DNA from: Arenicola marina | Lineage: Eukaryota; Annelida; Polychaeta; Arenicolidae | DNA: 64,000 bases | Assembly (NCBI GenBank): GCA_964019135.1 | Contig: OZ025258.1 | Coordinates: 29,072,186-29,136,185 of the forward strand | Direction of reading: 5' to 3' | Part shown: piece after piece, positions 55,865 through 64,000 of the stretch | Position numbering within the stretch: position 1 is the stretch's first letter | Layout: every line of letters starts with the position of its first letter | The notes under the pieces: model-generated | What the model saw: only the letters and a program-made list of their open reading frames with translations | The model's database searches: none | Told to the model about the DNA's origin: nothing | Program-made: the position numbers and the translations under genes

Positions 55865-58800
55865 GTGAGTTCATGTCATTCAGACCATGGAGTCCATCGT
55901 CGCATGCATATATAGATTATATATTACATCAAGCAAGACTACCACAGATATATTACATCAAACCAGACCACCGCCGATATATTATATCAAACCAGACCAC
56001 CACAGATATATTATATCAAACCAGACCACCACAGATATATTACATCAAACCAGACCACCGCCGATATATTATATCAAACCAGACCACCACAGATATATTA
56101 CATCAAACCAGACCACCGCCGATATATTATATCAAACCAGACCACCACAGATATATTATATCAAACCAGACCACCACAGATATATTATATCAAACCAGAC
56201 CACCGCAGATATATTATATCAAACCAGACCACCACAGATATATTATATCAAACTAGACCACCCCAGATATATTATATCAGACCAGACCACCGCCGATATA
56301 TTATATCAAACCAGACCACCACAGATATATTATATCAAACCAGACCACCACAGATATATTATATCAAACCAGACCACCACAGATATATTACATCAAACCA
56401 GACCACCGCCGATATATTATATCAAACCAGACCACCACAGATATATTATATCAAACCAGACCACCACAGATATATTACACCAAACCAGACCACCGCCGAT
56501 ATATTATATCAAACCAGACCACCACAGATATATTATATCAAACCAGACCACCACAGATATATTATATCGAACCAGACCACCACAGATATATTATATCAAA
56601 CCAGACCACCACAGATATATTATATCAAACTAGACCACCACAGATATATTATATCAAACCAGACCACCACAGATATATTATATCAACCCAGACCACCACA
56701 GATGTATTATATCAAACCAGACCACCGCAGATATATTACATAAAACCAGACCACCGCCGATATATTATATCAAACCAGACCACCACAGATATATTACATC
56801 AAACCAGACCACCGCCGATATATTATATCAAACCAGACCACCACAGATATATTATATCAAACCAGACCACCACAAATATATTATATCAAACCAGACCACC
56901 GCAGATATATGATATCAAACTAGACCACCCCAGATATATTATATCAAACTAGACCACCCCAGATATATTATATCAAACCAGACCACCACAGATATATTAT
57001 ATCAAACTAGACCCCCACAGATATATTATATCAACTCAGACCACCGCAGATATATTATATCAAACTAGACCACCACAGATATATTACATCAAACCAGACC
57101 ACCGCAGATATATTATATCAAACCAGACCACCCCAGATATATTATATCAAACTAGACCACCCAAGATATATTATATCAAACCAGACCACCCCAGATATAT
57201 TATATCAAACCAGACCACCGCAGATATATTATATCAAACCAGACCACCGCAGATATATTATATCAAACCAGACCACCGCAGATATATTATATCAAACCAG
57301 ACCACCGCAGATATATTATATCAAACTAGACCACCACAGATATATTATATCAAGCCAGAACACCACAGATATATTATATCAAACTAGACCACCACAGATA
57401 TATTATATCAAACCAGACCACCGCAGATATATTATATCAAACTAGACCACCACAGATATATTATATCAAGCCAGAACACCGCAGATATATTATATCAAGC
57501 CAGATCACCACAGATATATTATATCAAACCAGACCACCACAGATATATTATATCAAACCAGACCACCACAGATATATTATATCAAACCAGACCACCGCAG
57601 ATATATTATATCAAACTAGACCACCACAGATATATTATATCAAACCAGACCACCCCAGATATATTATATCAAGCCAGACCACCACAGATATATTATATTA
57701 AACCAGACCACCGCAGATATATTATATCAAATTAGACCACCCCAGATATATTATGTCAAACCAGACCACCACAGATATATTATATCAAACCAGACCACCA
57801 CAGATATATTATATCAAACCAGACCACCGCAGATATATTATATCAAACCATGGCGTTGCAAGGACAACTGAAGAACGAACCTTAAAGTACGCACGCATCG
57901 ATCACACATATTTGTTCCAAGTAATTGAGCGGGTAGATTAATCACTACTTCGTGGAAAATCTGTCCAGTTCTACACTGTATGTTCTATCCACAGCTTTAA
58001 TTTGTTGGTTGGTTGGTTTAATAAGTAGAACGGTGTAATCGCTGTAGCTCCTATCGCGACAAAGGGACGGGTCAAGGTAGAGCGAAGCCATGTCTCTGGG
58101 GGGTAGGCTTTGCGAAGAAGGAGTTTATACATTTATCATGGACAAACATATAGACATGTGCCCAGGTGAGATTCGAATCACCCACCGGCTGGTTGGGATA
58201 TTCTAGCAGAGTACACTGGAAATAGTGGAGCTCTGCCAGATGACCGTCATACCCTGCCCGCGTTGTGTTAATGATTAGCGTTGTAACGGATGTGACGGTC
58301 TTGCCCCGCAGATGCCATGGTGGAAGATGCCGGGGCGTACGCGTGCACTGTGTTCGGCAGCAACGTGAGGGTGGTCACCAGCAAACGACACGCCATCGAC
58401 GTCATCGGTGAGTGCTTACGACGTCCACGTGGAGGAAGTCACGTGACTGAACACGTGATTGCCCTTAGGCGCGAGCCAACTAACAGTTTTTTTCCCCATT
58501 TTATTAAATTTTTCATCCGTGGAATCAGTGTATTGTAATAAAAACGTTAATAATCGAAAATAGAAAAGAAATGATAATAAATTAATAATGAAGAACATAG
58601 CTACGGTAATGGCAACATCCGAACAATGACTGTTACTATGGTAGCCATACTCATTCGTGACTGCTAATTAATTACCAATATCGACAAACACATATAGTAC
58701 GGCCATGTATGCATCTGTCCATCCATCCATTCATCCACACGTGCATCCATCCATCCACACGGTCCTTCATCCAGCCATCCATTCAGTCGTGAATTCATTC

Positions 58801-61800
58801 CTCTATCCATCTATCCATCCAGTCTTTCATCCAGTCTTCCACCCATACATTCATCCATCCAGTCGTCCATTAATTCCTTCATCCATCCAGTCGTCCGTCC
58901 ATCCATCCATGCAAGGATCCATCCATCAGTCCAACTTGTCCTGCATCTATCCCTCCATCCATCCATCCAAAGTCGTGCATCCATCTATCCAGTCGTGCAT
59001 TCATTCCTCTATCCATTATGTCGTCCATCCATCCATGCATCCATCCATCCATGCATGCATGCATGCATCCCTCCATCCATCCATTCATTGATCCATGCAT
59101 CCAGTCGTGCATTCATCCATCCATTCATTCATCCATTCATTCATCCATACATCCAGTCGTGCATTCATCCATACATCCAGTCGTGCATTCATCCATACAT
59201 CCAGTCGTGCATTCATCCATACATCCAGTCGTGCATTCATTCCTCTATCCATTATGTCGTCCATCCATCCATGCATCCATCCATCCATCCATGCATGCAT
59301 GCATCCCTCCATCCATCCATTCATTGATCCATGCATCCAGTCGTGCATTCATCCATCCATTCATTCATCCATTCATTCATCCATACATCCAGTCGTGCAT
59401 TCATCCATACATCCAGTCGTGCATTCGTCCTAACATCCAGTCGTGCATTCATTCTTCCATCCCTCTATCTATCCACACAGTCGTCCGTTCATCCATCTAT
59501 CCATCCACCCATGCATCCATCACTACATCCGTCCATCCTTCTATCCGTGCATTCCTCCTTCCATCCTTCCGTCCATCCATCCAGTCATCCATCCATCCAT
59601 CAATCCAATCAGTCCTGCATCTATCCTTCCATCCTTCCATCCGTGCATCCATCCATACTTCCATCCGTGCATCCATCCATCCTTCCGCCCTTCCATCCTT
59701 CCATCCGTGCATCCATCCATCCTTTCATCCACGCATCCATCCACCCATCCATCCATCCATCCATCCATCTATCCATCCACCTATCCAACCACCCATCCAT
59801 CCAGCCATCCATCCACGCATCAATCCAAACATCCAACCACCCATGCACACAGTCTTCCCAGCACTAGTCGCTGACAATAAGTGCCCTTTCCTCCAGTTGA
59901 GCCGGCGGAGGTCGTGCTGGTGGTGACGGACCCGGCGACGGGCGAGGAGGTCTACATCGATGACGATACTCCGCCCTTCGAGTTCGACGAACAAGTGCGA
60001 CGTCACATCCGGTGCGAGGCGCGCGGCTCCACCCCCGAGCCCGTCATGCGCCTCCTGGTGGGCAGCACTGACCTCACGCCGCTGTTCACGGCCGACAACG
60101 AGATGCGCGCCACGTCAAACCCGGACCTCGCGGCACTCATCGCCTACAGCTATGACGTCACCATGACTGCCGAGGACTTGTTGATCGACAACAGCTTCGT
60201 CCGCTCCGCCTTCGAGTGCCGAGTGATCGTTGGAAGCCACGAAATCAGCAAGAAATTCTCCGTCAAATTGCAAGGATGTAAGTAGTAATTAACTTCACTA
60301 GATATGACCGATGCTCGGTGCTCCGGTCTCCACGTATACATAATATGTGCATTTCTGTTAAATTCCGGCCGACTTCTCGATCCCAGGTAACCGGTACGAT
60401 AGCGCCTCTCGTTGCATTCAAGCGTCCCCGAACTGTCGCGGATAACCTAAAATGTCACCATAAGCCCAAATCGTGCAGCATGCAGCTGTTAATCTGACGT
60501 TATAGCTTATTACATAGGTCTGCTACATATGTCGGCTTAAACGGTATAACGAAAATACAGGCTTTTACGCAATTTACGCAATATCTTCGATATTCCGTTT
60601 ACGTAAATCATATATTTGATTGTTTTACTTTAATCACTTATTTTGCTCTTTCGCTTTAATCACTTATTTTACTCTTTTACTTAAATCACTTATTTATCTA
60701 ACTCTTTTATTTTTGATATATCAAAATTGTTCACTATTTCACTTTTTCCGTTTCAGTCGCGCCCGAGTTTGACAACTGCACCTCGAGCCTGGTGTCGTAT
60801 GACGGGGAGTCGGACGTGAGCTTCACGTGCAGGGTGTTCGCCAGCCCGCCCGCCTCCATCTACTTCTACTTCCTGCGGGAACTGGACGGAAACGCTACCG
60901 AGAAGGTGGAGATTTTCCCTGGCGAAAGATACACACACTACCAATTCCTGGAATACGAGGTGCGTCAGTTATGTCGATGTATTGGTTAGCGCGCTAGACC
61001 ACCAACGGGCGATAGTCGCTGGGTTCGAATCCGGGCCCGGGCAACTGATCTGGAACATGTTTCATGCATGCATTTATCCTTCATCGTCCTGGGAGCTTTC
61101 TTGACCCAGTTCAGCCCTTGTGCCCAGAAAAGAGGCATGGAGCACCAATTCATGTTATTTGTCGTTTTTGGATGTATAAACCGTTGTTTGCATGTATGCG
61201 CCGCTTGTAACGTCGGCACACCGTGACGTGGAAATGGCGTAGAAAGAAGATCTCGTTTACTTTTTCCTTACTTTCCTTATTTTCCTAAAGATACCCTCAT
61301 TTCACGGAGGCTGACTACGTAGATGTCGTGATATGTTTGTATATGGATCCATTATTTGTGTGTTACAGGATGGAGAGGACGTTGAGGTCGTCATAAACAT
61401 TGACGTCATGTATCCTCAGTTGTTCAGAAGTCACTTCCTCGTGGCCGAGAACGAGGCTGGCGTGCGCGAGCATGAGGTCGAGTTCATAAGAGGTAATTAA
61501 TAACTTTTACAGTAATTTAATAACTTTTTTCAATTCGTACTCTCCGTTCCTATCACTTTTATCATAAGAGGTAATTAATAACTTGTACAGTAATTTAATG
61601 ACTTTTTCAATTCGTATTCTCCGTTCTGTCACTTTTCCGATATATCCATGGGTGGGCCAACAGGGCTGTGGGCTGACACCCCTGAACCATAATCTCCCTT
61701 TAGGGTTATCGCTTCCTCCATACGATGAAAAATAATCGATCCGCCTCGATGTGCTTTATATCATTTTTATTTTGATCTATTAAATTATTAGACCTTCTTA

Positions 61801-62202
61801 AACGGCAGTTCGATAAGTATAATTGACGGTACGTCGGGTTTTAATTTAATGCAACAATTTAAAAACCAATTTGGACAATGGTGTGATGACGTATGGACAG
61901 CTAATCCCCAAATAAAACATTGCTTGACGTAGGTTGTTGATATTTGATATATATATGATATATCAAATATATATGATAAGGCCTTCTGTGATATGAAATA
62001 ATGGTTAAATGTTACGATAAGGCATTATGTGATGTGATATTATTGTTAGAGGCCGCGACAACTGTGTCAATGATACGTTAATTTCCTGCTGTGTTTCCTT
62101 ACAGATTTTGATAAGGAAGTTACAGAAGGTGCCAGTCACAACACGGTGTCCGTCGTTGCCCTATGCTTCCTCGCCATTACGCAGTTCCTGCTCCACTGGT
62201 AA
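55595..62202 (+). CDS. GPI-anchor-type immunoglobulin-superfamily surface protein
   Basis: Exons 55595-55864, 58312-58407, 59897-60277, 60757-60959, 61369-61492 and 62105-62202 join in frame. With the candidate exon at 51666 the product is 409 residues (numbers below use that). Ig1: C49 (FNVSC) to C121 in EDAGAYAC, split over two exons. Ig2: C181 (HIRCEARG) to C249 (FECRV), one exon. Ig3: C293 (SFTCRVF) to VAENEAG at 361-367, split over two exons; the F-strand position expected to be Cys is Leu360. Possible N-glycosylation at N46, N275 and N314. The C terminus [18 protein letters not shown], then QFLLHW and stop, has small residues, a short spacer and an 18-residue hydrophobic end with no cytoplasmic tail, typical of GPI-anchored cell adhesion proteins. 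The ligand and exact family are not recognisable; an adhesion or recognition role at the cell surface is inferred. Confidence 0.88.
55905..57850. repeat. 29-bp intronic minisatellite, about 67 copies
   Basis: Unit AGATATATTATATCAAACCA + GACCACC(A/G)C. Units end in CCACAG or CCGCAG, an acceptor-like sequence. All three + frames stay open for long stretches because 29 rotates the frame and the unit has no stop. Confidence 0.97.
58005..58260 (-). mobile_element. tRNA-derived SINE (family 1)
   Basis: Minus strand: head with B box GATTCGAATC (58170-58179), body CTTCTTCGCAAAG, CCCCC, GAGACATGGCTTC, and tail ending AAACCAACCAACCAAC. Shares its body with the copy at 9366-9625. Lies in the intron of the Ig gene. 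Confidence 0.8.
58312..58407 (+). CDS. Ig gene exon 3, second half of Ig1
   Basis: Acceptor CCCCGCAG, donor GTCATCG/GTGAGT. Encodes [18 protein letters not shown], the diagnostic D-x-G-x-Y-x-C of an Ig F strand. Confidence 0.92.
58700..59860. repeat. CATC/CATT compound microsatellite with higher-order copies
   Basis: CATCCATC with CATTCATT and CCAGTCGTGCATTC interruptions. A block of about 245 bp (from about 58970 and again from about 59218) is duplicated almost exactly. It ends about 35 bp before exon 4. Both strands show false open frames. Confidence 0.96.
59897..60277 (+). CDS. Ig gene exon 4, Ig2
   Basis: Acceptor CTCCAG, donor GGAT/GTAAGT, phases 1 and 1. 126 full codons with [12 protein letters not shown] at the start, RHIRCEARG, a long C'-D region, AFECRVIVG and KKFSVKLQG. 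It lies only ~35 bp after the end of a CATC array. Confidence 0.92.
60757..60959 (+). CDS. Ig gene exon 5, first half of Ig3
   Basis: Acceptor TTTCAG, donor TACGAG/GTGCGT, phase 1 in, 0 out. Encodes [20 protein letters not shown] and [19 protein letters not shown], with two cysteines 17 residues apart. Confidence 0.92.
60970..61205 (+). mobile_element. tRNA-derived SINE (family 2)
   Basis: A-box-like ATTGGTTAGCGCGCTAG and B box GGTTCGAATCC at 61022-61032, then CTGGAACATGTTTCATG and TCGTCCTGGGAGC, shared with the fragments at 2840 and 9235. The head starts about 10 bp inside the intron after exon 5. Confidence 0.7.
61369..61492 (+). CDS. Ig gene exon 6, second half of Ig3
   Basis: Acceptor GTTACAG, donor ATAAGAG/GTAATT. 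Encodes [19 protein letters not shown], then [20 protein letters not shown]. Retaining the following intron would add Gly-Asn and a stop. Confidence 0.9.
61485..61637 (+). repeat. Two-copy 78-bp duplication of the exon 6 donor junction
   Basis: CATAAGAGGTAATTAATAAC occurs at 61485 (real exon end and donor) and again at 61563, followed by the same 50-60 bases with about seven differences. The second copy contains a decoy GAG/GTAATT. Confidence 0.93.
61943..61967. repeat. AT-rich hairpin
   Basis: TTTGATATAT and ATATATCAAA arms of 10 bp around a 5-base loop. Confidence 0.8.
62105..62202 (+). CDS. Ig gene last exon, GPI-attachment signal
   Basis: Acceptor TCCTTACAG. Encodes [12 protein letters not shown], then a hydrophobic run ending at a TAA stop at 62200-62202. 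Likely omega site among Gly386-Ala387-Ser388. Confidence 0.88.
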
Positions 62203-62610
62203 ACGACCTCCAACCATCACCACGCTGGTATGGAAGGGTGGAAGCGGCGTCAGCAAGTCTAGCGTCACGACAACTCACCCAATAACATGGCGCGGATTTG
62301 AAAATGACATGATGACACTGTGACGTCATTGGGGAGTTGGCTGTACACTGAATGAGGTGTTAGTTTGGGGCGGTCGACCTAGATCCATGAAGGTTCCTGC
62401 CTCCCTTTGGATGGCGCTGGCTTGCCGTTTGTTTTAAAGTCGCTTGCTGGGCGATAATTCAGAGCTCTTTGAAAAGTAACCTCACAGATCTGACAAGTTT
62501 TTCTTTTTTTGAACACTGTATTTTTATCGTCGGAGAACGAAACGATCTTGCCTAATCTTGCGTGCGACGCCGTAGCGCGGGTAATTACGTATTTGAATGA
62601 AATGTTTTCT

Positions 62611-62616
62611 AATAAA
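62611..62616 (+). terminator. Candidate polyadenylation signal of the Ig gene
   Basis: AATAAA about 410 bases after the stop; first canonical hexamer downstream. Confidence 0.5.
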
Positions 62617-64000
62617 GCATTGACTAGATGAGTAATAGCTGTAGGCTTCAAATGATGTGGCCATTTGTAGGAACGTAGAATGCTAAGTAGGATGCATCGA
62701 GAATCGTGAAGTGTAGAGAAGAAAAACTAAAAATCTACATAATTTGTATTATTCTCGGTATCAAGAACGCGATATAGGTCTCGTTAATCCTGTCGCCAGG
62801 TGGCGCTATGTTTCACGGATATGCGCTTATCACCATAAATGAAAACTGGTACTTGTGCAAATTCGTTTACATATCCCAGATTATTGATTGTGAATTTATT
62901 GTACGGTTTCGTTTTTGGTGTTCATTGTACGTGAGTCGCACTCCGAATCTGTTTCTGGTTGTTTCTTTGGCCGAGAGAGTTTCCCTTTTTCTCTTTCTGA
63001 ATGGTAGCGACACACTCATGCCGTGATTGCCACGACTTGGCGTACAATACACCGGCGGCAGTGTACCGACTTCCCCGAGTAATTGACAACAATAACGTGT
63101 TCTTTCTTTCCTGTGAAAGTCTGAAGTGCATCTGGCTCACTGCCAGTGCGCCATCACATGCTGTGATAATGACAACGTTTTGTTATCAACTCTATATATT
63201 ATTTTTTGCAACCTCTTTAGTGCCTTCGCAATATAATTCGTCCGTAGTTATGAGATTGGTACTAGAAGTGCAGAATACAGCACACTTGTTGGTGTTCACA
63301 CAGTCATGAGATTTCTCGTTCGGTGATAAGAAATTCACAATCTGAGATTCGCCTGTATCTATCTATCTATATATCTATATATATATATTATATATATGTG
63401 AGTATATACCTGACCCCATTTAATACCATGTAAACTACTTCTTCAGCTCAGCGCAATGTTGTTAAGATACTGCGCTGTCAATTAAATTCTGAAATATAAT
63501 AAATGGATTGTTGTTATCGTTACCCCATTTCTTCGAATATTAAGACGCTTGGAACTGGTTTGAATTTGCACACGAGATTTGTGTATCTTTAATATATAAC
63601 TAATTGTTCTTCAAGTTGTTATATATATGGCGTCGATTTTAGATATTATGCATGTATAAACATTGTCTATTGTTGTTAGCATGACAAGTAGTACAATGTG
63701 TTTCTATATAAATGTTTGGCCCTGATGCTCGCTCTGGCTCTAGCCCCGTATATAGATTACATGGTAACTGGTGGAGCTTGTTGTCCTCGGTGTAAACATT
63801 TACTTTGAGTGTCTAATTGAGATGTACGGTTCTATTAGTCGTATGTATTACTGCCGTAGGGGTGGCGTGAGAGAAATAGCCTAGCAGCCTTCGCTATGTG
63901 ACATATTGATACTGGTCTGTAGTTGTACACTGGCATCGCGTTTTTGGTGCATCGCTACACTTAGAATTTTCATAGACGCTGTGAAAAAAAAACGATTTAC
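62617..64000. other. No gene recognised
   Basis: AT-richer sequence with a short TATC/TA microsatellite at about 63355-63400. Nothing coding supported. Confidence 0.5.
62794..62809 (+). promoter_or_regulatory. CTCF-like motif
   Basis: CGCCAGGTGGCGCTAT fits the CTCF core; about 180 bp downstream of the candidate polyadenylation signal. Confidence 0.35.

Noticed and set aside
55887-56633. 248-codon YYIKPDHHR-type repeat protein
   Set aside because: 29-bp array after a strong donor; the next real exon joins in phase across it.
58705-59926. [10 protein letters not shown]-type open frames on both strands
   Set aside because: CATC microsatellite.

Overview
This window looks like eukaryotic, metazoan DNA. 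Its two recognisable genes are split by spliceosomal introns, it holds tRNA-derived SINEs, and much of it is minisatellite or simple repeat. The SINE bodies with AACAACCAACC-type tails suggest a mollusc or another lophotrochozoan; that is a weak inference. The gene order, the intron density and a 200-base run of N point to a scaffold from a whole-genome assembly.

Left part (1 to about 10.2 kb, + strand): the 3' half of a SANBR/KIAA1841 homologue. Ten coding exons (373 complete codons) join in perfect phase and end at a stop at 10149-10151. The N-terminal SANT and BTB parts would lie before base 1. Two of its introns are dominated by minisatellites (1718-2735 and 5384-8525) whose repeat unit is a copy of the neighbouring exon/intron junction, so each array holds tens of extra 5' splice-site-like sequences. 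A 29-bp array at 1-500 also carries a donor-like CAG/GTCAGT in most units. The end of the gene is caught in a ~98% identical inverted duplication (9702-10076 and 13157-13509) with the last exon in the 3.1-kb loop.

Middle part (10.2 to about 51.6 kb): no gene recognised. It holds many independent tandem arrays: a 12-bp CCATCCAGCCTG-type array at 14.1-15.9 kb, a 66-bp tRNA-like array with Pol III A and B boxes at 18.2-20.1 kb running into the N gap, a 76/78-bp array at 34.0-34.8 kb, a 70-bp array at 36.9-37.3 kb and a 31/34-bp TGACGTGG-bearing array at 40.8-42.7 kb. It also has unusually many C or G homopolymers of 8 or more, and scattered CTCF-like and RFX X-box-like motifs.

Right part (51.7 or 55.6 to 62.2 kb, + strand): a gene for a small immunoglobulin-superfamily surface protein with three Ig-like domains and a C-terminal hydrophobic tail typical of GPI anchoring. 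Six exons are well supported. A candidate signal-peptide exon at 51666-51723 fits in phase and would give 409 residues. Its introns carry a 29-bp array (55.9-57.85 kb), a CATC tetranucleotide array (58.7-59.9 kb), two SINEs, and a two-copy duplication of the exon 6 donor junction, a small-scale version of the splice-donor arrays in SANBR. The two genes show no sign of working together.
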